Shown here: positions 1 through 5,581 of the stretch, one piece after another
How the letters are laid out: every line of letters begins with the position of its first letter
How positions within the stretch are numbered: position 1 is the first letter of the stretch
Assembly (NCBI GenBank): GCA_017473795.1
Contig: JAFUJE010000137.1
Coordinates: forward strand, 1-7,760
Reading direction: 5' to 3'
DNA: 7,760 nucleotides
DNA from: Clostridia bacterium
GTDB lineage: Bacteria > Bacillota > Clostridia > Christensenellales > UBA1242
Program-made: the position numbers and the translations under genes
The notes under the pieces: model-generated
What the model saw: only the letters and a program-made list of their open reading frames with translations
Told to the model about the DNA's origin: nothing
Database searches by the model: none

Positions 1-328
1 CCTAATGAAAATTTTATAGAAAGTCTAAGAAAAGACTTTACTACTACAGTAAATAAAATATTTACTAAAACAACTACAATAACAGAAAAAGAAATGCTAG
101 AAAGTATCTACACAAGTATTTCACCATTTCTAGGATTATATCCCCATTGTATCTCTAGATAGAATATATCTAGAAATAAACAATGAAACTATAATATTTC
201 TAGATTGCACAAGACTAGATGGACAAAAAGAATTAGTATCAAGAAAAAATCCAAACGATCCTAATTCAGTAAAGCAACAAATAAAAGACATATCAAATAT
301 GTTAAAAAGTATTAATCAAAATTACCAA
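1..328 (+). pseudogene. Unrecognised protein fragment, frameshifted, both ends missing
   Basis: Frame 1 is open from the window edge to a TAG at 160-162. Frame 2 is open from just after a TAG at 131-133 and continues rightward. The two frames join smoothly if one C is removed from the CCCC at 142-145, giving a stretch reading GLYPIVSLDRIYLEI. The restored fragment, about 109 codons, is hydrophilic, rich in Thr, Lys, Asn and Ile, and has no motif I can assign. Its ending (SVKQQIKDISNMLKSINQNYQ) looks like a helix. Base composition (about 26% G+C) and codon use (Leu CTA, Ile ATA, Arg AGA) differ sharply from the operon to the right. It is therefore probably from another genome or a recently transferred segment. 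The right boundary is approximate, somewhere in 320-350. Function unknown. Confidence 0.5.
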
Positions 329-904
329 GTAGAAGGTGCTTGTCCGCAACTTACTGATTATCAACAAGTCGAAGCGGTGATTAATCAGATTAAAGCAAAA
401 TATGGTCGAATTGATATTCTTGTTAATAACGCTGGATTATCGGCGCATGAAAGTATTTTCGATTATAAAGTTGAAGACTTCGACAAAGTAATGGCTTTGA
501 ACGTGAACGCTGTTTTCTATGGTTGTAAGGCGGTTTGTCCGATTATGCGAGAACAAGGGAGTGGTGTTATTATTAACACTTCTTCGATGGTTTCTCTTTA
601 TGGTCAACCGGCAGGTGTGGCTTATCCAACCTCAAAATTTGCCGTTAATGGTTTAACAAAATCATTAGCCAGAGAATTGGCTCCTTATAATATCCGTGTT
701 AATGCGGTGGCGCCAGGTGTTACCAATACCGATATGGTGGCAAATCTTCCGGAACAAATGCGGGAAGGTGTAAAAAAGACGATTCCGTTGGGCAGAATTG
801 GTGAACCGGTTGATGTAGCGAATGCGTTTGTTTATCTAGCCAGTGACTTGGCGAGTTATGTAACTGGTGAAATTTTATCAGTTGATGGTTGTGCTAGGTC
901 CTAA
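299..904 (+). CDS. Short-chain dehydrogenase/reductase (FabG-like), N-terminus missing
   Basis: This is an NAD(P)-dependent short-chain reductase, likely acting on a 3-oxoacyl or similar carbonyl substrate. Numbering from the ATG at 299, it has NNAG (43-46), the active-site Asn68, Ser96, Tyr109 and Lys113 (YPTSK), the NAVAPG segment (135-140), and a normal C-terminus with PLGRIGEP and a VTGE...VDG ending. The N-terminal TGxxxGIG cofactor loop and the first two strands are missing, so about 60 residues are lost compared with the usual 240-250. Residues 1 to about 15 come from the unrelated sequence on the left, so the ATG at 299 is not the native start. As written it could not bind cofactor normally. 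It lies 18 bases upstream of fabK and is a paralogue of the complete FabG at 2756, with visible DNA similarity around 648-717. The intact gene could be a second FabG in the FAS operon or a reductase of another substrate. I leave the symbol blank. Confidence 0.75.
   Translation: MLKSINQNYQVEGACPQLTDYQQVEAVINQIKAKYGRIDILVNNAGLSAHESIFDYKVEDFDKVMALNVNAVFYGCKAVCPIMREQGSGVIINTSSMVSLYGQPAGVAYPTSKFAVNGLTKSLARELAPYNIRVNAVAPGVTNTDMVANLPEQMREGVKKTIPLGRIGEPVDVANAFVYLASDLASYVTGEILSVDGCARS
320..350. other. Probable chimeric junction between two unrelated sequences
   Basis: Left of here the DNA is A/T-rich with CTA leucine codons. Right of here it is mid-G+C with TTA/TTG leucine codons and clear short-chain reductase homology, aligning with FabG from about the LTD at codons 18-20 of the merged frame (350-358). 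The upstream third of the reductase is absent. The join happens to stay in frame, so it does not show up as a stop codon. It may be an assembly chimera or a real recombination; the sequence alone cannot separate these. Confidence 0.6.
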
Positions 905-910
905 AATTAG

Positions 911-917
911 AAAGAGG
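911..917 (+). promoter_or_regulatory. Ribosome binding site of fabK
   Basis: AAAGAGG lies five bases before the ATG at 923 and supports that start. It sits in the 18-base gap after the short-chain reductase stop. Confidence 0.7.
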
Positions 918-922
918 TAAAA

Positions 923-1867
923 ATGCATAAATCAAAAATATGTGAAATCATAGGAATTGAGTTTCCTATCTTTCAAGGTGGAATGGCGTGGATTGCTGAT
1001 GGAAAATTGGCAGCCAGCGTTAGTGAAGCCGGTGGTTTAGGAATTATTGCGGCTGGGAATGCGAACGGGGAATTTGTCCGTGAACAAATTAAAATCGCTC
1101 GCAGTATCACGAAAAAACCGATTGGTGTCAATATTATGTTGTTGAGTCCACACATCCAAGAAGTTGCTAAAGTTGTGGTAGAGGAACGGGTTGAGGTTGT
1201 TACAACAGGTGCTGGGAATCCGTCACAATTCATGCAGTCTTGGAAAGATGCGAACATTAAAGTGATTCCGGTTGTGCCGTCGGTAGCTATGGCTAAGTTG
1301 ATGACTCGCTTAGGTGCGACAGCTTTGATTGCGGAAGGTGGTGAAAGCGGCGGACACGTTGGTGAGTTAACCACAATGGTTTTGCTTCCGCAAGTTTGTG
1401 ATGCAACAGATTTGCCAGTAATTGCAGCAGGTGGTATTGCTGACGGCAGAGGTATGGCGGCGGCGTTAATGTTAGGTGCTTGTGGCGTTCAAATGGGAAC
1501 CAGATTTTTATCTGCCGAAGAATGTACCATTCACCCGACTTACCGTGAGATGTTGTTGAAGGCAGGTGACCTTTGCACGATGGTGACGGGAAAAAGGACA
1601 GGACATCCAGTACGTAGTTTACGGACAGAATTTGCTCGCAATTATAGTAAGAAAGAATACGGTGGTGCCAGTGATGAAGAATTAGAACATTTGGCACGTG
1701 GTGCTTATCGTCAAGCGGTACAAAACGGCGACATGGTAAATGGTTGTTTCTTAGCGGGACAGATTGCCGGTATGGTAAAAAAGACAGAACCAGCTAAAGA
1801 CATCATTTTAGATGTAATGCAGGGCTGTGAGGCGGTGCTGAAAAGAGGAATGGCATGGGTAAAATAG
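923..1867 (+). CDS. fabK: Enoyl-ACP reductase II, FMN-dependent (FabK)
   Basis: FabK carries out the last step of each elongation cycle, reducing trans-2-enoyl-ACP with NAD(P)H through bound FMN, in the cytosol. The 314-residue protein is a TIM barrel of the nitronate monooxygenase/FabK family. Visible landmarks are FQGGMAWIADGKLA (17-30) and EAGGLGIIAAG (35-45) at the FMN site, GGESGGHVGE (139-148) with His145 at the position of the FabK catalytic His, and the phosphate-binding PVIAAGGIADGRG (165-177) and MGTRF (191-195). Length is close to the roughly 320 residues usual for FabK. The family also contains nitronate monooxygenases, but the position directly before fabD in a FAS operon makes FabK much the better call. 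No FabI is seen here. FabK enzymes are known to be insensitive to triclosan. The stop overlaps the fabD start by 13 bases. Confidence 0.93.
   Translation: MHKSKICEIIGIEFPIFQGGMAWIADGKLAASVSEAGGLGIIAAGNANGEFVREQIKIARSITKKPIGVNIMLLSPHIQEVAKVVVEERVEVVTTGAGNPSQFMQSWKDANIKVIPVVPSVAMAKLMTRLGATALIAEGGESGGHVGELTTMVLLPQVCDATDLPVIAAGGIADGRGMAAALMLGACGVQMGTRFLSAEECTIHPTYREMLLKAGDLCTMVTGKRTGHPVRSLRTEFARNYSKKEYGGASDEELEHLARGAYRQAVQNGDMVNGCFLAGQIAGMVKKTEPAKDIILDVMQGCEAVLKRGMAWVK
1845..1849 (+). promoter_or_regulatory. Ribosome binding site of fabD, inside fabK
   Basis: GAGGA (within AAAAGAGGAA, 1841-1850) lies five bases before the ATG at 1855. A second ATG at 1850 is in the fabK frame (Met310) and is not the fabD start. 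The site decides the fabD start and means fabD translation begins inside the fabK reading frame. Confidence 0.65.
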
Positions 1868-2763
1868 CCTTCGTTTTTGCCGGACAGGGTGACCAATATG
1901 TTGGCATGGGACGAGAACTATATGAGCAATATGCTTCTGCCAAAATGGTATTTAGTGAACTAGATGTAATCCGACCCAATACCAGTACGCAATGCTTTTA
2001 TGGTACGGACGAGGAATTAAAGCAAACCCAAAATACGCAACCTTGTTTGTTTGCAATGGAAATGGCGGCTGCCAGTGTTTTAAAAGAAAAGGGGATTGTG
2101 CCGGACGTTGTGGCGGGATTTTCGTTGGGTGAGGTTGTTGCCTTGACTTATGCCGGTTATGTGAGTTTAACTGATGGATTTAACTTAGTTTGTCAACGTG
2201 GTGCCATTATGCAAGCCGAAGCCGAAAAATGCGAAACGGCAATGGTGGCGGTAGTGAAATTAGACGCTGCGACGGTAAAAAATTTGGCGGCAAAATACAC
2301 ACAAGTTTATCCAGTTAATTTTAATTGTCCGGGAAACATCAGCGTGTGTGGTCATGCCGAACAAATTCAAGCTTTTGCCGAAGATGTAAAAATTGCCGGC
2401 GGGCGTGCAATTCCTTTGAAGGTTAAAGGGGCTTTTCATTCACCGTATATGCAAGTAGCGGCACAAAATTTTGGCGATGTATTAAAGGAAGTACATTTTA
2501 ATCTGCCACACACTGAATTATATGCGAACTATACGGCTAAACCATACGGGGAAAATGCAAAAGAATTATTAGCGAAACAAATTGCTAACCCCGTGCTTTG
2601 GGAAGAAATTATTCGTAATATGGTTGCCGATGGTGTGGATACTTTTATCGAAATCGGACCGGGAAAAACTTTGTCTAATATGATTGGCAAAATTTCGCAA
2701 GCGGTCAAAGTATATTCGGTGGCTAATCTTGAACAAATTTTTAGTGAGGTGAAAAATGGTTAA
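1855..2763 (+). CDS. fabD: Malonyl-CoA:ACP transacylase (FabD)
   Basis: FabD moves malonyl from malonyl-CoA to acyl carrier protein, feeding the condensing enzymes. The 302-residue protein matches the usual length of about 305-310. It opens with the family signature FAGQGDQYVGMGR (8-20). The nucleophile elbow is GFSLGE (88-93) with Ser90. Arg115 (CQRG) would bind the malonyl carboxylate, and His195 in GAFHSPYM (192-199) completes the catalytic dyad. IANPVLW (243-249) and the FIEIGPGKTL block (264-273) are typical of the C-terminal part. The residue before the nucleophile is Phe where E. coli and many others have His (GHSLGE). The start at 1855 overlaps the end of fabK by 13 bases, and the stop overlaps fabG by 8 bases, so the three genes are probably translationally coupled. 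Confidence 0.95.
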   Translation: MGKIAFVFAGQGDQYVGMGRELYEQYASAKMVFSELDVIRPNTSTQCFYGTDEELKQTQNTQPCLFAMEMAAASVLKEKGIVPDVVAGFSLGEVVALTYAGYVSLTDGFNLVCQRGAIMQAEAEKCETAMVAVVKLDAATVKNLAAKYTQVYPVNFNCPGNISVCGHAEQIQAFAEDVKIAGGRAIPLKVKGAFHSPYMQVAAQNFGDVLKEVHFNLPHTELYANYTAKPYGENAKELLAKQIANPVLWEEIIRNMVADGVDTFIEIGPGKTLSNMIGKISQAVKVYSVANLEQIFSEVKNG

Positions 2764-3484
2764 AGGAAAGACGGCAATTGTGACAGGGGCTTCCCGTGGA
2801 ATCGGTGAAGCAATTGCTGATAAGTTAGCATCTATGGGTGCCAATGTTGCGGTAATTTATGCTGGCAACAAAGAAGCGGCGGAACAAGTAGTTAAAAATT
2901 GTGAAACAAAGTATGGCGTAAAAGCTTTAGCTTATCATTGTGATGTTGCCAATTTTAACCAAGTAAAAAGTACAATCACGAAAATTAAAATTGATTTTGG
3001 TGCCGTACACATCTTGGTTAATAACGCAGGTGTGACTCGTGATGGCTTAGTGGCGATGATGAGTGAAGAAAACTTTGATAAAGTTATCGAAACAAACTTG
3101 AAAGGAACTTTTAATATGATTCGTCATACGGTTGGTTTGTTTTTACGGGAAAAAGAAGGTTGTATCATTAATATCAGTTCAATTTCGGGAATGATAGGTA
3201 ATGCTGGACAGGCTAACTATTCCGCATCTAAAGCCGGCGTAATTGGATTAACAAAATCGGTTGCCAGGGAATTGGCTTCACGTAATATTCGTTGCAATGC
3301 TGTTGCGCCTGGTTTTATTCGTACACAAATGACAGAAAATTTAATCAATGATGAATTATTAAAAGCAATCCCGTTAGGAAAGGTTGGTGCAGTTGAAGAT
3401 GTGGCTGATGCGGTTGCTTATTTGATTGAGGCGAAATATATCACAGGTGAAGTCATCAGGGTTGATGGCGGAATGGCTATTTAA
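2756..3484 (+). CDS. fabG: 3-oxoacyl-ACP reductase (FabG)
   Basis: FabG is the NADPH-dependent reductase that turns 3-oxoacyl-ACP into (R)-3-hydroxyacyl-ACP. The 242-residue protein is a complete classical short-chain reductase. It has TGASRGIG (10-17) for cofactor binding, CDVAN (62-66), NNAG (89-92), and the catalytic tetrad Asn114, Ser142, Tyr155 and Lys159 (YSASK). The NAVAPG segment is at 181-186 and the GGM ending is typical of FabG. The start is supported by GAGGTGA at about 2746-2752, inside the fabD end. It overlaps fabD by 8 bases. It is the intact relative of the truncated reductase at the left of the window. Position between fabD and fabF fits the standard Bacillota order. Confidence 0.95.
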   Translation: MVKGKTAIVTGASRGIGEAIADKLASMGANVAVIYAGNKEAAEQVVKNCETKYGVKALAYHCDVANFNQVKSTITKIKIDFGAVHILVNNAGVTRDGLVAMMSEENFDKVIETNLKGTFNMIRHTVGLFLREKEGCIINISSISGMIGNAGQANYSASKAGVIGLTKSVARELASRNIRCNAVAPGFIRTQMTENLINDELLKAIPLGKVGAVEDVADAVAYLIEAKYITGEVIRVDGGMAI

Positions 3485-3490
3485 GGAGGA
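3483..3490 (+). promoter_or_regulatory. Strong ribosome binding site of fabF
   Basis: AAGGAGGA starts within the fabG stop codon and precedes the ATG at 3499 by eight bases. It is among the strongest Shine-Dalgarno sequences in the window and fixes the fabF start upstream of the frameshift. Confidence 0.75.
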
Positions 3491-3527
3491 AAGGATTGAT
3501 GAATCGCAGAGTTGTTGTGACAGGTAT

Positions 3528-3533
3528 GGGGGG
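3528..3533 (+). other. Six-G run holding the fabF frameshift
   Basis: ATG GGG GCA ATT ACC would be the expected coding for MGAIT, needing five Gs from 3528. The sequence has six. Frame 2 carries a TGA at 3518-3520, so the shift must lie between there and the TAG at 3553; the G run is the obvious place. Confidence 0.8.
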
Positions 3534-4720
3534 CAATTACCCCATTAGGAAATAGTGTTGAAGAATGTTGGCAAGGATTAATTTCTGGTAAAAATGGAAT
3601 TGCTCCGATTACGCAATTTGACACAACCAATTTTAAAGCAAAGTTGGCGGGCGAAGTAAAGGGCTTTGATCCTTTACAATACATGACCAAAGTTGAAAGT
3701 TTACGTGCAGATCGCAATGCACAATTTGCCTTTGCGGCCGCCACCCAAGCCGTGGAAGAAAGCGGGATTATGGGAAAGGTTGACCCGGATAAATTCGGTG
3801 TTTATTTTGGTTCCGGAATTGGTGGGGTAAAAACTTTTGAAGTTGAACATACCAAATTATTAGAAAAGGGACCCAGTCGGGTATCGCCATTTTTTGTACC
3901 AATGATGATTGCTAATATGGCGGCCGGTATGATTGCCATTAAGTTTGATTGTCGTAACTCAGTAATGCCAGCCGTTACGGCTTGTGCATCGGGCAGTCAT
4001 GCGATTGGGGAAGCTATGCGTGCCATTCGTCATGGATATGCAGATGCGATTATTACGGGCGGAACTGAGGCACCAATCTGTGCTTCAGCGGTGGCTGGTT
4101 TTGTCAATATTTGTGCTTTATCTACTGCGGAAAATCCAGACGAAGCATCATTGCCATTTGATAAACGTCGGGCTGGTTTTGTTATGGGTGAAGGTGCGGT
4201 GGCATTGGTCTTAGAAGAATATGAACATGCCAAAGCCAGAGGTGCCAAAATCTACGGTGAAGTTTGTGGTTATGGTACAACTTGCGACGCTCATCACATT
4301 ACGGCTCCGCATCCAGAAGCAAGGGGTGGGGCAAAAGCCATGGTTGATGCGATGAAAGAAGCAAATTACTCCACTGATGATGTGGTTTATATTAATGCTC
4401 ATGGTACAGGTACGCCAATGAATGACAAAATTGAAACACATGCTATTAAATTGGCAATGGGCGAAAGTCAGGTTCGTCAAGCCTATGTCAGTTCAACAAA
4501 ATCCATGACGGGGCATATGTTGGGCGCCGCTGGTGCGGTTGAAGCCATGGTGTGTTTAAAAACTTTGGAAGAAGGTATCATTCCGCCGACAATAAATTTA
4601 AAAGAACAAGATGAGGTATGTGATTTGCATTGTGTACCGAATCAAGCAATTAAACAAAACATCAGTCTGGCTTTGTCAAATTCATTAGGTTTTGGCGGTC
4701 ACAATGCTTGCTTAGCATTT

Positions 4721-4727
4721 AGGAGGG
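4721..4727 (+). promoter_or_regulatory. Ribosome binding site of accB, made of the last fabF codons
   Basis: AGGAGGG is read as the Arg-Arg codons at the end of fabF and also serves as a near-perfect Shine-Dalgarno, six bases before the accB ATG at 4734. Confidence 0.75.
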
Positions 4728-4733
4728 TTTAAA

Positions 4734-5162
4734 ATGAAAGAATTAAATATTCGCAAATATGCGGAACTCATGAAAGAATTGGATTTAAGTGGTTTAGAAA
4801 TTACCGAAGACAACAAAGTTGTTCGTCTAGAACGTAATATTCCGGTAGTAGCAAAGGAACAGATTGTTGTCTCTGGTAATACTGTTCAGGCAGTTCCTGC
4901 TGGACAGACGGAAGAAAAAGGTGATTATATTAGTGTTAAGTCACCGATGGTTGGTGTATTTTATGTGGCACCTGCCGAGAATGCTGAAGCTTTTGTTAAG
5001 CCTGGTGATAAAGTTGAAAAAGGTAAAACTTTATGTATTATCGAGTCGATGAAATTAATGAACGAAATTCCGGCCGATGTAGACGGTGTAATTGAAAAGG
5101 TTTGTGTCACCAATGGTCAGGTTGTTGAGTACGGTTCGGAATTGTTCCGAATTAGGAGATAA
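4734..5162 (+). CDS. accB: Biotin carboxyl carrier protein of acetyl-CoA carboxylase (AccB)
   Basis: AccB carries the biotin that shuttles CO2 from the biotin carboxylase (AccC) to the carboxyltransferase (AccA-AccD). The 142-residue protein has an N-terminal helical region (1-35), a short linker (about 36-62) less rich in Pro/Ala than in E. coli, and a C-terminal biotinyl domain (about 67-142). The biotinylation motif is ESMKLMNEI (104-112) with Lys107 as the attachment site. SPMVGVFY (70-77) and the Gly turn near 117-118 frame the hammerhead. Ser replaces the Ala of the classic EAMKM, a common variant in Bacillota. The gene follows fabF by one base and precedes fabZ by one base. Its last codons supply the fabZ ribosome binding site. 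Confidence 0.95.
   Translation: MKELNIRKYAELMKELDLSGLEITEDNKVVRLERNIPVVAKEQIVVSGNTVQAVPAGQTEEKGDYISVKSPMVGVFYVAPAENAEAFVKPGDKVEKGKTLCIIESMKLMNEIPADVDGVIEKVCVTNGQVVEYGSELFRIRR
5154..5159 (+). promoter_or_regulatory. Ribosome binding site of fabZ, made of the last accB codons
   Basis: AGGAGA (the final Arg-Arg codons of accB) lies four bases before the ATG at 5164. It decides the fabZ start against the longer open frame that begins with an ATG at 5092 inside accB. Confidence 0.7.
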
Positions 5163-5163
5163 A

Positions 5164-5580
5164 ATGAATCAAACGGAAATCATGAAAATATTGCCTCATC
5201 GGGATAAAATGTTGTTATTAGATGAAGCCGAAAAGATTGATGACGTGGCTTACGGAAAATATCACGTTCGTGGCGACGAGTTCTTCTTACAAGGGCATTT
5301 TCCGGGGAATCCGATTGTGCCGGGAGTTATCTTGTGCGAAATAATGGCACAGTCGGCTTGTGTTTTATTAAAAGACCAGATGAGCCAAGGGAAAACTCCA
5401 ATGTATGTGGGATTGGACAAAGTACGATTTCGTGCGCCGGTAAAGCCAGGTGATACGATAAAAACAGAATGTAAAATTACAAGAGAAAAGCACCCATTTT
5501 ATTTTGCTACGGGAAAAGTAATGGTGGAAGACCGTCTTTGTGTTAGTGCCGAGTTTTCTTTTGCTGTGATGGGGGATTAA
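5164..5580 (+). CDS. fabZ: 3-hydroxyacyl-ACP dehydratase (FabZ)
   Basis: FabZ removes water from (R)-3-hydroxyacyl-ACP to give trans-2-enoyl-ACP, the substrate of FabK. The 138-residue protein is a single hot-dog fold of normal length. It shows the N-terminal ILPHRDKMLLLD (9-20), then GHFPGNPIVPGV (44-55) with catalytic His45, and Glu59 in ILCEIMAQ (56-63) as the second catalytic residue. VGLDKVRFRAPVKPGD (82-97) follows as usual. I chose the ATG at 5164 because it has a good ribosome binding site and gives the family N-terminus; the in-frame ATG at 5092 would add 24 residues that are only accB read in another frame. It sits between accB and accC, so dehydratase and carboxylase subunits would be made from the same message. 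Confidence 0.95.
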   Translation: MNQTEIMKILPHRDKMLLLDEAEKIDDVAYGKYHVRGDEFFLQGHFPGNPIVPGVILCEIMAQSACVLLKDQMSQGKTPMYVGLDKVRFRAPVKPGDTIKTECKITREKHPFYFATGKVMVEDRLCVSAEFSFAVMGD

Positions 5581-5581
5581 A

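Larger units (their letters stand above)
3499..4732 (+). pseudogene. fabF: 3-oxoacyl-ACP synthase II (FabF), interrupted by a one-base frameshift
   Basis: FabF (KAS II) condenses malonyl-ACP with a growing acyl-ACP. The ATG at 3499 begins MNRRVVVTGMG, the normal FabF N-terminus, but the frame then hits TAG at 3553-3555 after 18 codons. Dropping one G from the six-G run at 3528-3533 continues as AITPLGNSVEECW and on to the TAA at 4730-4732. The restored protein is 410 residues, close to E. coli FabF (413). In restored numbering the active-site Cys162 lies in TACASGS, with His301 in HGTGTPMND and His339 in GHMLGAAG, plus a C-terminal GFGGHNA. Everything past the run is conserved and no other damage is seen, so a sequencing or assembly error is likelier than real loss. 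The longest uninterrupted stretch on its own lacks the first 48 residues and has no good start. One base separates it from accB. Confidence 0.9.

Noticed and set aside
299..349. The ATG at 299 as the native start of the short-chain reductase
   Set aside because: No ribosome binding site, the open frame runs further upstream, and residues 1 to about 15 match the codon style of the foreign left segment and not the reductase family.
973..1697. Long open frames on the minus strand across fabK
   Set aside because: They are reverse-strand shadows of a well conserved gene, with no recognisable motifs and no ribosome binding sites.
3499..3555. An 18-codon leader peptide with regulated frameshifting into fabF
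   Set aside because: The peptide is simply the FabF N-terminus up to the frame break. I see no slippery heptamer plus structure, and the in-frame restoration is exact, so an extra G is the simpler reading.
3735..3742. GCGGCCGC (NotI-type) palindrome in fabF, considered as a cloning scar
   Set aside because: It codes for conserved-looking residues (FAAATQ) within an uninterrupted domain, with no vector sequence around it; chance occurrence.
3644..4732. A shorter FabF starting at the TTG at 3644
   Set aside because: It lacks a ribosome binding site and the conserved N-terminal 48 residues, which are present just upstream in the other frame; a frameshift explains this better.
5092..5163. A 24-residue N-terminal extension of FabZ starting at an ATG inside accB
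   Set aside because: The extension is accB coding sequence read in another frame. The ATG at 5164 has a proper ribosome binding site and gives the standard FabZ N-terminus.
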